From Hyphomicrobiaceae bacterium (lineage in GTDB: Bacteria > Pseudomonadota > Alphaproteobacteria > Rhizobiales > Xanthobacteraceae): a stretch of 57,884 nucleotides of DNA. A model generated the notes under the pieces. That model was not told the DNA's origin and searched no databases. It saw only the letters and a list, made by a program, of their open reading frames with translations. Position numbers and translations under genes: made by a program. This document shows positions 1 through 9,320 of this stretch, piece by piece. Each line of letters starts with the position of its first letter. Position 1 is the stretch's first letter. Location of the stretch: contig JAJPJB010000089.1 of assembly GCA_021324465.1 (NCBI GenBank), positions 1 to 57,884 of the forward strand, written 5' to 3'.

Positions 1-509
1 ACCGCGATCTTGAACTTGCGCGGCATGAAGGAGAATTCCGGATGCAGCGTCACATGCTGGCGGATGAGCTCGGCCCAGATGCGCGGATCCTCGATTTCGT
101 CGGGCGCAACGCCGGCCCATTGATCGGTCGTGATATTGCGCACGCAATTGCCGGATGTCTGCATGCCGTGCATGCCGACGCTGGCGAGCTCGGCCATGGC
201 ATTCGGCAATTCGGCAAGCTTGATCCAGTGAAACTGGATGTTTTGGCGCGTCGTGAAATGGCCGTAGCCGCGGTCGTATTTGCGCGCGACATGGGCGAGC
301 ATGCGCAGCTGCCTGGATGACAGCGTGCCGTAGGGAATGGCGATGCGCAACATATAGGCGTGGAGCTGCAGATAGACGCCATTCATCAGGCGCAGCGGCT
401 TGAACTCTTCCTCGGTCAATTCGCCGGCGAGCCGCCGCGCCACCTGATCGCGGAAATCGGCCACGCGTTCATTGACCAAGGTGCGGTCGAATGCATCGTA
501 AATGTACAT
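1..509 (-). CDS. cysI: Ferredoxin-type nitrite/sulfite reductase, N-terminal part (runs off the window)
   Basis: Reading leftward from an ATG at 509, about 169 residues are visible before the window edge. They begin MYIYDAFDRTLV and carry the first ferredoxin-like domain of sirohaem-dependent reductases, including HFTTRQNIQFHWIKL (the TRQ/Q/H signature) and TSGNCVRNITTD, which line the sirohaem and substrate pocket. This matches the assimilatory sulfite reductase haemoprotein / nitrite reductase family, which makes six-electron reductions of sulfite or nitrite in the cytoplasm. The 4Fe-4S cysteines lie in the missing C-terminal half. It follows a DUF2849 gene 42 bp upstream, an arrangement typical of rhizobial sulfate-assimilation operons, which favours sulfite over nitrite as substrate. 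Confidence 0.85.
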   Translation of the reverse strand, partial: MYIYDAFDRTLVNERVADFRDQVARRLAGELTEEEFKPLRLMNGVYLQLHAYMLRIAIPYGTLSSRQLRMLAHVARKYDRGYGHFTTRQNIQFHWIKLAELPNAMAELASVGMHGMQTSGNCVRNITTDQWAGVAPDEIEDPRIWAELIRQHVTLHPEFSFMPRKFKIA

Positions 510-551
510 GAGCGCCCTACCCGCTGCGTGGGCTTCTTGCGAGACGGCCCG

Positions 552-899
552 CTACGCTTGCACGCGATGTTTTTCGAGTACTTTCGCCGCTGCGATCGGA
601 AGCGCGATGGTCGGACCGCCGACGCGGATTCGTTCGCGCAAATTGCCGGGCCGCACCTGGCCGCCGGGCAGAAGCTGCACCGGCGCCACATAGGGACCGA
701 TTGCGCCAAGATCGTCGGCCGCCGCGGCCGACATGAGCGCTTGCGCGCCGGCGGCATCGGTCACAATGGCAGCGTCACCGAGATTGGTGGTCCAGCCGTC
801 GGCACAGCGATAGATGACCGCGCCATCGCGGGTGCGGTTGGCTGTGACCACAACGGGGCCGGTCACTTTAATCTTTTTTTGGTCGAGCGGCGAAGTCAT
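552..899 (-). CDS. DUF2849 domain-containing protein
   Basis: Small (115 aa) cytoplasmic protein beginning MTSPLDQKKIKVTGPVVVT. The order basic N-terminus, then RTRDGAVIYRCADGWT, then a proline/glycine-rich tail is that of DUF2849, a family of unknown role usually encoded just upstream of cysI in Hyphomicrobiales. The ATG at 899 is chosen over an ATG 24 bp upstream because a GAGG sits 5 nt before it. It is the first gene of the leftward sulfur-assimilation operon here. The sirohaem synthase gene that often precedes it elsewhere is not present; a divergent chromate transporter occupies that side. Confidence 0.8.
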   Translation of the reverse strand: MTSPLDQKKIKVTGPVVVTANRTRDGAVIYRCADGWTTNLGDAAIVTDAAGAQALMSAAAADDLGAIGPYVAPVQLLPGGQVRPGNLRERIRVGGPTIALPIAAAKVLEKHRVQA

Positions 900-1092
900 C
901 GTGGCCTCATTTTCGCAATGCACGAGCGGCGCGCGCCTGCAAAGAATGTTATTCTATATATGATGCGGTTTGGCCTCGCAAACAGAAGAATTTTCTCGCA
1001 AATTTGATGCTGCAGCTAGGATATTGCTCTATGAAACGGGCACGCCGACGAACGTTTATTCGAATCGCCTAGACTTTGGGCGAAAGGCAGAC

Positions 1093-2328
1093 ATGGACCA
1101 GAACTTCGCGACTTCCACCGAACCGCAATCGGTCGTCGCGCAGCGTGGTAGCGCCGGCGAAGTGCTGCGCGTGTTCTTGCGGCTCGGGCTCACCAGCTTC
1201 GGCGGACCGATCGCGCATCTCGGCTATTTTCACCACGAGTTCGTGGACCGCCGCAAATGGCTCGACGAAAAAACCTTCGTCGACACCGTCGCACTGTGTC
1301 AGTTCCTGCCCGGGCCGGCCTCGAGCCAGACCGGCTTTGGCATTGGGCTCATGCGGGCCGGCGTGCTCGGCGGCCTTGCGGCCTGGACCGGCTTTACTTT
1401 GCCCTCCGCTATTGCCCTTGTTGTCTTCGCCTATGGTGCAAATGCCTTGCGCGGCCCGGCCGGTGCCGGACTGCTGCATGGATTGAAACTCGTCGCGGTC
1501 GCCATCGTCGCGCAAGCCGTCTGGGGTATGGCGCGCTCGCTCTGCCCGGACCGTGAGCGGGCTTCGATTGCGATGATAGCGGCGCTGATCATCTTGTTCA
1601 GCCCCGTCTTCGCCGCACAGATCGGCGCGATCGCAATGGGCGGCCTTGCCGGCCTTTGGCTGTGCCGCAGCGACGCGGCCGCGCCTGCCGGTCACATGCC
1701 AATCCCGATCTCGCGCCGCGCCGGTCTCGTTGCGCTGGTTTTGTATTTCGTTCTGCTGTTTGGCCTGCCGATTCTCAGCAGCCTCGGGGCGCCGCAAGGG
1801 CTTGCAGTGTTCGACGCATTCTATCGCTCGGGCGCGCTGGTATTCGGCGGCGGTCACGTGGTGCTGCCGCTGCTGCGCGGCGCCTTTGTCGGCCCGGGCT
1901 GGATCAGCGACGACGCGTTTCTTGCGGGCTATGGCGCAGCACAAGCGGTACCCGGACCGCTTTTCACTTTCGCGGCCTATCTCGGCACAGTCGTCAAGGC
2001 CTCACCCAATGGCATGGCCGGCGCCGCTCTGGGCCTTTTGGGCATTTTCCTTCCCGGAATTCTTGTTCTGCTCGGCACGCTGCCGTTCTGGAGTGCATTC
2101 CGGCAACGTGCCGATGCGCAAGCCGTCATGCGCGGCGTCAATGCCGCCGTCGTCGGCATTCTTGCCGCCGCGCTCTATAACCCGGTCTGGACCAATTCAG
2201 TCGCCTCGCCGCGCGATTTCGGCGTCGCGCTGGTCGGCTTCATTCTGCTCACGGTCTGGCGCATCCCGCCGCTCGTGGTCGTTGTGTTCGGAGCGCTCGC
2301 GGGTACCGGGCTCGTGTTTTTGCCGTAG
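1093..2328 (+). CDS. chrA: Chromate transporter (CHR family, long-chain)
   Basis: 411-residue inner-membrane protein with two homologous halves, each opening with the CHR-family signature: FLRLGLTSFGGPIAHL followed by LCQFLPGPASSQ in the first half, and YRSGALVFGGGHVVLPLL followed by AAQAVPGPLFTFAAYLG in the second. These Gly/Pro-rich motifs are needed for chromate efflux in characterised ChrA proteins. About ten hydrophobic segments are visible. The start at 1093 (MDQNFATS) has an AAAGG upstream; an in-frame ATG at 970 would add a non-conserved tail. It is divergent from the sulfur-assimilation genes, a sensible setting because chromate is a sulfate analogue. It may export sulfate-like anions rather than chromate itself. 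Confidence 0.9.
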   Translation: MDQNFATSTEPQSVVAQRGSAGEVLRVFLRLGLTSFGGPIAHLGYFHHEFVDRRKWLDEKTFVDTVALCQFLPGPASSQTGFGIGLMRAGVLGGLAAWTGFTLPSAIALVVFAYGANALRGPAGAGLLHGLKLVAVAIVAQAVWGMARSLCPDRERASIAMIAALIILFSPVFAAQIGAIAMGGLAGLWLCRSDAAAPAGHMPIPISRRAGLVALVLYFVLLFGLPILSSLGAPQGLAVFDAFYRSGALVFGGGHVVLPLLRGAFVGPGWISDDAFLAGYGAAQAVPGPLFTFAAYLGTVVKASPNGMAGAALGLLGIFLPGILVLLGTLPFWSAFRQRADAQAVMRGVNAAVVGILAAALYNPVWTNSVASPRDFGVALVGFILLTVWRIPPLVVVVFGALAGTGLVFLP

Positions 2329-2532
2329 CGCTCAGGCGACGCGCATCGAGGACGTCGCCAGGGCTGCGGCGGTGCCGCCAGTGTTCGCGAGCAGCGGACC
2401 GGCAGCATTCTTGAACTTCGGATTCTTCTCAGGCACACCTTTAGCTGTGCAACAATAAAGTCTTGACGCTGACCGAAGCTCTCTCGAGTCCGTCTCCGGA
2501 CAACAAATCTCGCACATTTGCAGGGAAGAACA

Positions 2533-4335
2533 ATGACCACCACAGTCGGGGAAAAGCTCGCGCCTGCAGGCGATCGCCTGCCGGTTCACTACGATCGCGC
2601 GCCGCAATATACCGGCATGATCGCCGAAAGAGACGTCGCGGTGGCGATGCGCGATGGCATCAATCTTTCAGTCGACGTCTATCGGCCCGACACCGCAGAA
2701 AGGCTCCCCGCGCTTCTGGCGTTTGCGATTTACAACAAGGATCTGCAAGGCCCTGACGTCGCCAGTGCGCTGCCGCCGCAGCCGGCCTGGTCGTCACTGT
2801 GGGCCGGGCCGCTCGAAGCCGGCGACACCAGATTTTTGGTCTCACGCGGCTATGTGCATGTGATCGGCTCGCCGCGCGGCGTCGGCAAATCCGACTCCGG
2901 CGGCTCGCGGCAGTGGGACAGCTATGATTTGATCGAATGGATCGCCCGGCAGCCCTGGTGCGACGGCAATGTCGGCATGGTCGGAATTTCCGGCTTCGGC
3001 GCCGAGCAGCTTCACGTGGCGCGGCAAAATCCACCGCACCTCAAGGCGATCATGCCACTCGATCCGCGCGGCGCCTACGGCGTGCTCGGCAGCTTCCGCG
3101 AGGAATATCCCGGCGGCGTCATTCACCTGTTTCGGTATTATTTGATGCATCTTGCCGCCTTGCACGGCGCCAAGGGCAGGCCCGGCGCGCTGCCGCCCGA
3201 CAAGGAGGCGCTGTGGCAAGAGGCAATGAACAATCCCGACTACAAGATGTATCCGCACATCTTTAATGTCATTGCGCAGAAGGGGCAGCATATGCCGCCC
3301 TTTTTTCAGCTGCTCATAGAGCCCTACGACAGCGAAGCGGCGGTCGAAGAAGCAGAGAAAAGCTTTGCCAACATCAAAGTGCCGACCTATACCGGCTCGG
3401 GCTGGTACGGCTACACCTACAAGACGCATCTGAACGGTGCGCAGAACTATTTCGAGAAAATCTCCGCGCCCAAGAAGCTGATGTTCGCCGGACCGGCGCA
3501 TCACGAGCGGCCGTTCCATGCGCTGCACGGCGAGATTTTGCGCTGGCACGATCACTGGCTCAAGGGCATCGACACCGGCATCATGAACGAGCCGCCGGTG
3601 CATTACTGGGTGATGGGTGCAAATGAATGGCGCGCGGGCGCCGACTGGCCGCTGCCGGAGACGCAATGGACCAAATTCTATCTCAACAGCTGGGAGCGGC
3701 TGCAGACCGCGCCCTTCGTGCCGTCAAGCGCGGAAGACGATCTGCCGCCCGATGCTTTTGTGCAGATGCCGCCGACGCAGACCAATACCGTGCAAAGCCT
3801 GCGCTATCTCACCGACCCGCTGCCGCAGGACGTGCTGGTCGCCGGGCCCGCGGTGCTCAATCTGTTCGCAGCGATCGATCAGGATGACACCAACTGGTTT
3901 GTGATCCTCAAGGACGTCGGCCCGGATGTCTCGGTGCGCACCGTGCGCGAAGGCGAGCGCGAAATCCCGCGCGACTTGCCGGAGCGCGAATTGACGCGCG
4001 GCTGGCTGAAAGCCTCCCATCGCGCGCTTGATCCGAAGCGCTCAAAGCCGTGGAAGCCCTGGCACAAGCTCACCCGCGCGGCACAGAAGAAGGTCACGCC
4101 GGGCGAGATCACCGAATATGCCATCGAGATCCTGGCGACCGCCAACCTGTTCCGCCGCGGCCACCGCATCTGCGTCGAGATCGCCGCAGCCGATATGCCG
4201 ACCGGCGTCGGCGGGGCGACCAACGCCGAATATGTGCCGAACCATATCGTCAGCAGCCGCACGACCCTGCACAAGGTCTATCACGATGCGAAGCGGCCGT
4301 CGCATCTGCTCCTGCCGATCATTCCGCAGGCTTGA
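2533..4335 (+). CDS. CocE/NonD family serine hydrolase (peptidase S15-like)
   Basis: 600-residue protein of the X-Pro dipeptidyl-peptidase / cocaine-esterase superfamily. Residues about 25-330 form the alpha/beta-hydrolase domain: VHVIGSPRGVGKSDSGG is the oxyanion region, GMVGISGFGAEQL carries the nucleophilic Ser in a GxSxxG elbow, and GPAHHERPF holds the likely catalytic His. The C-terminal jelly-roll domain (about 370-590) includes the family's LFAAIDQDDTNWFV and RRGHRICVEIA stretches. Likely an acyl ester or amide hydrolase; the substrate cannot be read from sequence. The elbow has Gly where most CocE proteins have Tyr (GxSYxG). The ATG at 2533 follows an AGGGAAG. There is no signal peptide, so it is cytoplasmic. 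Confidence 0.8.
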   Translation: MTTTVGEKLAPAGDRLPVHYDRAPQYTGMIAERDVAVAMRDGINLSVDVYRPDTAERLPALLAFAIYNKDLQGPDVASALPPQPAWSSLWAGPLEAGDTRFLVSRGYVHVIGSPRGVGKSDSGGSRQWDSYDLIEWIARQPWCDGNVGMVGISGFGAEQLHVARQNPPHLKAIMPLDPRGAYGVLGSFREEYPGGVIHLFRYYLMHLAALHGAKGRPGALPPDKEALWQEAMNNPDYKMYPHIFNVIAQKGQHMPPFFQLLIEPYDSEAAVEEAEKSFANIKVPTYTGSGWYGYTYKTHLNGAQNYFEKISAPKKLMFAGPAHHERPFHALHGEILRWHDHWLKGIDTGIMNEPPVHYWVMGANEWRAGADWPLPETQWTKFYLNSWERLQTAPFVPSSAEDDLPPDAFVQMPPTQTNTVQSLRYLTDPLPQDVLVAGPAVLNLFAAIDQDDTNWFVILKDVGPDVSVRTVREGEREIPRDLPERELTRGWLKASHRALDPKRSKPWKPWHKLTRAAQKKVTPGEITEYAIEILATANLFRRGHRICVEIAAADMPTGVGGATNAEYVPNHIVSSRTTLHKVYHDAKRPSHLLLPIIPQA

Positions 4336-4386
4336 CATGGATGCTGCCGCGAGCGCGGCGGGCGCCGCTTGCGGCGACCGCGCGTG

Positions 4387-5013
4387 CTAGCTCCCGCGCC
4401 GCGTGAGAAGGAGGCCGCAACCGGTTCCGATCAGCAGCGTCCCCGCAATTCGGCCGTGCAGCCGGCGCCGTCGCGGATCAGCGAACCAGCCGCGCACAGC
4501 GCTGGATAAAAGCGCATAACCGCTGTCGGACACCAGCGCGATCACAATCATGGTGCTGCTCATCACAAAGAGCTGCAGACCAACCGGCAGATTGCGATCG
4601 ATGAATTGCGGCAGGAAAGCGATATAAAACACGATCGCCTTCGGATTGGTGATGCCGATCGCCAATCCTTGCGCAAAAACTGCGCGGACCGATCGCGCGG
4701 GCTCCGCGAATGCCTCGAGCGCACCGGCCCGCTGCCCGCGCCATGCCTTGAGGCCGAGCCAGATCAGATAGGCCGCCCCAGCCCAGCGAATGATCGCAAA
4801 CACCTCGCTGAGGAAGGAAAAGAACGTCAGCAGACCCGCCGCGACGGCAGCCAACAACAGCGCGTTGCCAAAACCCGTCCCGAGCGCCGTGGCAAGACCA
4901 ATCCGCCTGCCGTGGCTGAGAGAATTAGCCACCACCAGCGTGACGATCGGCCCAGGAAGCAGAATCAAGATCGTGACTGCAAGGCAGAACGCGAAAAAAA
5001 GATGAGGGTTCAT
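4387..5013 (-). CDS. LysE/RhtB family amino-acid exporter
   Basis: 208 residues with six hydrophobic segments and the family hallmark ILILLPGPIVTLVVANSL in the first helix, followed by LGTGFGNALLLAA and GAAYLIWLGLKAWRG. The fourth segment begins NPKAIVFYIAFLPQFID, which is strongly conserved in RhtB-type exporters of homoserine, threonine and similar amino acids. It faces the CocE-like hydrolase tail to tail with only about 50 bp between them, so each presumably has its own promoter. Substrate unknown. No clear Shine-Dalgarno precedes the ATG at 5013, and the upstream gap holds part of a dispersed repeat. Confidence 0.85.
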   Translation of the reverse strand: MNPHLFFAFCLAVTILILLPGPIVTLVVANSLSHGRRIGLATALGTGFGNALLLAAVAAGLLTFFSFLSEVFAIIRWAGAAYLIWLGLKAWRGQRAGALEAFAEPARSVRAVFAQGLAIGITNPKAIVFYIAFLPQFIDRNLPVGLQLFVMSSTMIVIALVSDSGYALLSSAVRGWFADPRRRRLHGRIAGTLLIGTGCGLLLTRRGS

Positions 5014-5104
5014 CAGGCCGATAATCCGATCGAAATTGTCGGGTTAGTATCGCCCGCTCCGTCGTCGATCACAACGGCCCGGTCCTGGCGGCAGCCAGAC
5101 GTCG

Positions 5105-5156
5105 TAGGCTCCTTCTCGGAGGCCGCATTGATCCCGCATTCATGAATTTTGACCCC
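5105..5156. repeat. Partial copy of a MITE-like intergenic repeat (right half)
   Basis: This stretch aligns with the right end of the complete element at 52426-52548. Both share CTCGGA, then a CCGCATT(T/C)ATGA core, then TTTTGACCC at the terminus. Only the right half is recognisable here; the left terminal repeat cannot be found nearby. It lies between the leftward LysE gene and the 3' end of the leftward FAD hydroxylase gene. Confidence 0.55.
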
Positions 5157-5163
5157 GGTGACG

Positions 5164-6798
5164 TCAGTCGGCCAGCGCATGACCCGTGGCCACAGCCGCG
5201 ACATGGCCCGCATCTTCGGGCGCCGCGTTGCCGCGCCAGACCACGTGCATGTCGGGCCGGATCAGGATCAGATCATAGCCATAGATCTCGCGCGCGACAT
5301 CGTCCGGCACATCGAGCACGGTGACCGGCGCGCCCCGCGCGGCGATGGCGCGCTGCAGCCCACCGGCATCAGCTCTGGTGCCGGCGAGCCTTAAGATCGT
5401 GTAGCCGTCAGGGATGCGATCCTGCATCGGCGTGCCGCCGTCAAGCCAGACATGCGGCAGGCGCGCGCCCGGCCAGGTGGTCGGCTGGTAGACGCGAAAC
5501 AGATGCTCCGGTCCGCCCGGGATGTTGCAGATGATCGGTGAATCGACATAGCGATAGCCGAGCTCGGCGCCGATCATCTCGTTGCTCTTGCGCTGCTCGA
5601 CATCGGCCACCGCGGCGAGCTTGGCGCGCGTCTCCGCGCCTGCCGGCGAGTTGTCGCGGATATTCGGCCGCCACATGCCGCGCCACTTGCGCCGGCCGAT
5701 CGTGGCATAGCGCGAGGCGCCGACATTGCGCTCGCCCACCTGCCGGCGCTCGATTTCGTAGGACTTGAGCAGTGCCGGGCCGCCCCAGCCGGCGAGCGTC
5801 GCCGCAAGCTTCCAGGACAGATCGATGGCGTCGCCGACGCCGGAATTCATGCCGAGCCCGCCGGTCGGAATGACGAGATGCGCCGCGTCGCCGGCGATGA
5901 AGACGCGGCCCTTGCCGTAATGGTCGGCGAGCAGAAGATTTTGCCGCCACGGCGCGCAATACAGCATCTCGTATTTGACGGGAACGCCGACCGCACGCTC
6001 GAACGCCGTCTTCATCTCGTCGTCGCTGTCGACTACAGAATGCAGGGTCCAATGCTTGGTCGAATCCTGCATGATCAGGAATGTCGATTTGTCGTCCGCC
6101 ACGTGATAGTGGCGGCCTTTGCCGGGCCCTTTGCCGCCGCCATTGCCGAGCGGCAGCCGTTCGAACAATTCGTCGCAACGGAAGAGCGCCTGGCGCAGCG
6201 CAAGCAGATTGCCATCGCCGGACAGCGCAATGCCGAGCTCCTTGCGCACCGCGCTCGTGCCGCCGTCGCAGCCGACAAGGTAGCGGGCGCGAATGTCTTG
6301 CTCGCCTTCGGCGCCGCGCACGCGCGCAGTCACGCCTTGAGCATCCTGCGTGAGCGACAAGAATTCACAGCCAAAGCGCACGGCAATAGCCGGAATGGTT
6401 TCGGCGACCGACTTCAACAGCGGCTCGAGCGTGTATTGCGAGATGAGCTGATAGGGCTCGAGCGGCATTGTGCCGTCATTGGTGACGCGACCGGCGGCCT
6501 GCGCCTGCGCCACCGACGGATATTTTAGATGCAGGAGCGGCGGTTCGGTGAGCGCGAGCATCACATAGACGTCCATCGGGCAATCCGGCCGCAGCCCGGC
6601 GGCACGAATTTTCTCCGACAGGCCGAGGCGCCGATAAATTTCCATGCTGCGCGCGTTGACGCGCTCCATCTTCGGCCAAAAGGCCGGCTCTTGCTTCTGC
6701 TCGATCAGCATGCAGCGAACGCCGCGTTTGCCGAGATCGATGGCAAGCGTAAGCCCGGTCGGCCCGGCGCCAACGATCAGAACGTCCGTAGTCACCAT
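5164..6798 (-). CDS. FAD-dependent aromatic hydroxylase (PheA/TfdB family)
   Basis: 544 residues. The N-terminal Rossmann motif LIVGAGPTGLTLAIDLGKRG binds FAD; the DG motif YLVGCDGGTSAVRKELGI (about residue 190) and the GD motif RVFIAGDAAHLVIPTGGLGMNSGVGDA (about 300) complete the class A flavoprotein monooxygenase signature. The C-terminal 150 residues resemble the thioredoxin-like domain of phenol and 3-(3-hydroxyphenyl)propionate hydroxylases. It likely uses NAD(P)H and O2 to hydroxylate a phenolic ring in the cytoplasm. It begins 3 bp after a lipoprotein gene, so the two are co-transcribed. No ring-cleavage genes are adjacent, so the pathway is unclear. Confidence 0.85.
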   Translation of the reverse strand: MVTTDVLIVGAGPTGLTLAIDLGKRGVRCMLIEQKQEPAFWPKMERVNARSMEIYRRLGLSEKIRAAGLRPDCPMDVYVMLALTEPPLLHLKYPSVAQAQAAGRVTNDGTMPLEPYQLISQYTLEPLLKSVAETIPAIAVRFGCEFLSLTQDAQGVTARVRGAEGEQDIRARYLVGCDGGTSAVRKELGIALSGDGNLLALRQALFRCDELFERLPLGNGGGKGPGKGRHYHVADDKSTFLIMQDSTKHWTLHSVVDSDDEMKTAFERAVGVPVKYEMLYCAPWRQNLLLADHYGKGRVFIAGDAAHLVIPTGGLGMNSGVGDAIDLSWKLAATLAGWGGPALLKSYEIERRQVGERNVGASRYATIGRRKWRGMWRPNIRDNSPAGAETRAKLAAVADVEQRKSNEMIGAELGYRYVDSPIICNIPGGPEHLFRVYQPTTWPGARLPHVWLDGGTPMQDRIPDGYTILRLAGTRADAGGLQRAIAARGAPVTVLDVPDDVAREIYGYDLILIRPDMHVVWRGNAAPEDAGHVAAVATGHALAD

Positions 6799-6801
6799 TG
6801 C

Positions 6802-7269
6802 TTATCGACCACCATACCCGAAATCATACCCGCCGAAGGTGCGCCTCTCGGGTACCACCGATTCCAGCTCGGTGAAAGGCTGATACGCCGCATCGCCGCA
6901 TTGCTGAGGCGTGGCATCGATAAATTGGTTGATCTCGCCCGCGAGGAACAGCACCATTTTGTTCTTGATTTTGCTGTGGCCGTTGAACTGCACACAAACC
7001 AGGTAATGCGGTGTGGCTCCTTCTTCGATCTGCTTGAGCACAGGCTGCGAAATGACGGCGCCGTGGAAGTCGGCGCGGTCCGACAGTTCCTGCTCCAAAA
7101 ACACCGCAATCTGCTTTCGGTAATTGCTTGGATAAAGATTAGGATCGACCGTGGCCTGCTGCTGAGCCTTTGAACCGACCCCGCTGCAGCCGCCGAGCGC
7201 CGCCGCCGCGCATAGCATCGCAATGCCGAGAGAGGTATTGATTTTCCACCGCAACGCCGCAAGCAACAC
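6802..7269 (-). CDS. Predicted lipoprotein of unknown function
   Basis: About 155 residues. A hydrophobic signal (LGIAMLCAAAALGGCSG) ends in a lipobox, LGGC, so the mature protein is lipid-anchored in the periplasm or outer membrane. The mature part has VDPNLYPSNYRKQIAVFL, a conserved-looking block, and ends in a Gly/Tyr-rich tail; I recognise no named family. I chose the GTG at 7269 because a GGGAGGGAG lies 8 nt upstream. An ATG at 7290 is the alternative, but its nearest purine-rich motif is about 13 nt away. Immediately upstream of, and probably coupled to, the FAD hydroxylase gene. Confidence 0.65.
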   Translation of the reverse strand: MLLAALRWKINTSLGIAMLCAAAALGGCSGVGSKAQQQATVDPNLYPSNYRKQIAVFLEQELSDRADFHGAVISQPVLKQIEEGATPHYLVCVQFNGHSKIKNKMVLFLAGEINQFIDATPQQCGDAAYQPFTELESVVPERRTFGGYDFGYGGR

Positions 7270-7395
7270 CTGGAGCGCTCCCTCCCTCATTAGCCGCTTT
7301 CGGCTCCCTATAGCAAATCGCAGCCGTGTGGCGATGTGTAATTCATGCGCAAGCCGCCCGTTGGCGCGACTGCCCATTTCGCCGCAGTTCAGCGG

Positions 7396-8013
7396 TCATT
7401 CCTCCGGCGATGGACCGCACCAGCCCGGCAGATAATCGGCCTCGTCGCTCTTGGCGAGTTCCAGCGCCTGTTCGACCGCGTGGTCAAAATCGCGCTCGAC
7501 CATTTTGCGTTTCATGCGCCGGCGCAAGAATTCGGCCCAGATGAATTCGGAGAACGGGGTGGTATCCTTGGCAAAGCCGCCGGCGCGGCGCAGCTCGCCG
7601 GCAAGCGAGCGGAAAGGATCATCGACCAGGTCCGTCACAGCCTTCGGAATATCCCTGTAGTGGCGGCGCACGCCGTCGGCATCAAACGGATGCATCCATT
7701 GCCGATTGTCCATGACGTTCCAGAACTCGTCGGGCTCGAGCCGGCTCAGATTGGCAATGACGGTGACCGCGACCTCCTTGACCTTCTCGTCGTGCAGGGC
7801 GAGCGCGAGATGATGATGATCGATCACATAGTGGCGCTTCTTCGGCCCAAGGATCACCGGGATCATGTGTTTGCCGAGAAATTTGCCGCTCTTCTTGCCG
7901 CCCATTTCGCGCCACCTTTTGCGCTTGGCCGCGACCTCGCGCATGCCAACGGTAATCTGGGTCGGCCGCAGATCGGCGATGGCGACAGTCGTCAGCAACG
8001 GCTCGCGAACCAT
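7396..8013 (-). CDS. ParB-like nuclease domain protein (ParBc_2 type)
   Basis: 205 residues. IADLRPTQITVGMREVAAK opens a ParB/Srx-like fold; HMIPVILGPKKRHYVIDHHHLALAL matches the core of the putative ParB-like nuclease family PF08857, with a His-rich DHHH in place of the usual ParB DGxHR. The C-terminal half (PFSEFIWAEFLRRRM) is conserved in that family but uncharacterised. No helix-turn-helix is visible and there is no parA nearby, so a chromosome-segregation role is unlikely. The start at 8013 has AGGAGAG 5 nt upstream; a longer frame to 8148 has no such support. Divergent from the alcohol dehydrogenase. Confidence 0.75.
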   Translation of the reverse strand: MVREPLLTTVAIADLRPTQITVGMREVAAKRKRWREMGGKKSGKFLGKHMIPVILGPKKRHYVIDHHHLALALHDEKVKEVAVTVIANLSRLEPDEFWNVMDNRQWMHPFDADGVRRHYRDIPKAVTDLVDDPFRSLAGELRRAGGFAKDTTPFSEFIWAEFLRRRMKRKMVERDFDHAVEQALELAKSDEADYLPGWCGPSPEE

Positions 8014-8172
8014 GTTTCTCTCCTGGTCTTTCCTAAAAAACAAACACCCAAGCCGGCAATATCGGCATGAGGCCGATGCTGAAATCAAGCGGGAGAGCGC
8101 CGGGTCATTGCGCTGTTCGAACAGATAGCTGAAAATCAGCGCAAACATCTGGGCGAGTTCGGGAGGACAACC

Positions 8173-9219
8173 ATGCGCGGGATCACTTTTCTCGGCGATC
8201 GCAAATTGGCGCTCGCGGAATTTGCCGACCCGACGCCGGGCCCCGGTGATGTCATAATCGAGATCAAGGCGTCCGGTATGTGCGGCAGCGATCTAAAGCC
8301 TTATCGCGCGGCCGGTGGCGCCGCTTCGCTTGGGCTTGGCAAGGTAACCGGTCCGGTCATCGCGGGACATGAACCGTGCGGCATCGTCGCCGAGATCGGA
8401 GCAGCTGTGAGCGCGCGCACCGCGCGTATCGGCCAGCGCGTCATGGTGCACCATTACAGCGGCTGCGGCATCTGCCGGCATTGCCTGAGCGGCTGGTCGC
8501 AAATGTGCGTCGAGGGCAGCGTCGTTTATGGCGTCACCGGGCACGGCGCGCACGCGCCCTATATGAAAGTGCCGGCCTATACGCTCGTGCCCCTGCCGGA
8601 CGCTTTGAGCTTCGCCACCGGCGCGGCGATCTCCTGCGGCACCGGCACCGCGTTCAGCGCGCTGCGCCGCATGGACTTGAGCGGCGCCGACACGATTGCC
8701 ATCGTCGGCCAAGGCCCGGTCGGCCTGTCGGCGACGCAACTGGCCGTCGCCATGGGCGCGCGGGTGATCGCGCTCGATGTCAGCGCCGAGCGGCTCGCGC
8801 GCGCCGAGGAATTCGGTGCCGACGCCGTGATCGATCCCAAAGCCGACGAGCCGGTCGCCGCCATCAAGGCGCTGACCCACGGTCAAGGCGCGGACTTGGC
8901 ACTCGACACCTCCGGGACCGCCGAGGGGCGGATCACGGCGGTGCGCGGCACGCGCGCCTGGGGCACGGTGTGCTTTGTCGGCGAGGGCGGCAATGTCACG
9001 CTCGATGTCAGCCCCGATATGCTGCGCAAGCAGTTGACGATCATCGGCTCATGGACTTTCTCCACCATCATCCAGGGCGAATGCGCGCAATTTGTTGCCG
9101 ACCGCAAGATCGATGTCGAGCATCTGTTCACGCATCGCTGGCAGCTGACGCAGGCCGAAGAGGCCTACCGGCTGTTCGATCGGCAGACCAGCGGTAAGGG
9201 TGTCTTTCTCATGTCATAG
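8173..9219 (+). CDS. Zinc-dependent alcohol dehydrogenase (MDR family)
   Basis: 348 residues. The catalytic zinc site is CGSD (about 37) and GHEPCG (about 65); the structural zinc site is the four-Cys lobe CGICRHCLSGWSQMC. The cofactor-binding Rossmann motif is GQGPVGLSATQLA (about 178), followed by an acidic residue after the second strand (ALDVS), which favours NAD over NADP. It resembles the threonine/sorbitol dehydrogenase branch and oxidises a secondary or polyol alcohol in the cytoplasm. A GGAGG precedes the ATG. It stands alone, so its pathway is not evident. Confidence 0.88.
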   Translation: MRGITFLGDRKLALAEFADPTPGPGDVIIEIKASGMCGSDLKPYRAAGGAASLGLGKVTGPVIAGHEPCGIVAEIGAAVSARTARIGQRVMVHHYSGCGICRHCLSGWSQMCVEGSVVYGVTGHGAHAPYMKVPAYTLVPLPDALSFATGAAISCGTGTAFSALRRMDLSGADTIAIVGQGPVGLSATQLAVAMGARVIALDVSAERLARAEEFGADAVIDPKADEPVAAIKALTHGQGADLALDTSGTAEGRITAVRGTRAWGTVCFVGEGGNVTLDVSPDMLRKQLTIIGSWTFSTIIQGECAQFVADRKIDVEHLFTHRWQLTQAEEAYRLFDRQTSGKGVFLMS

Positions 9220-9320
9220 AGGATGCTGCCGGGCGCGAAGCGACAATTTCGATCACCCCCTCGCGACCGCGGGTGCGCTTTCCTACATGGGTTTCGCTTG
9301 CATTGCGCAGGGAGAGACCG

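Noticed and set aside
7396-8013. Chromosome-partitioning ParB
   Set aside because: No helix-turn-helix and no parA nearby; only the nuclease-like core is shared.
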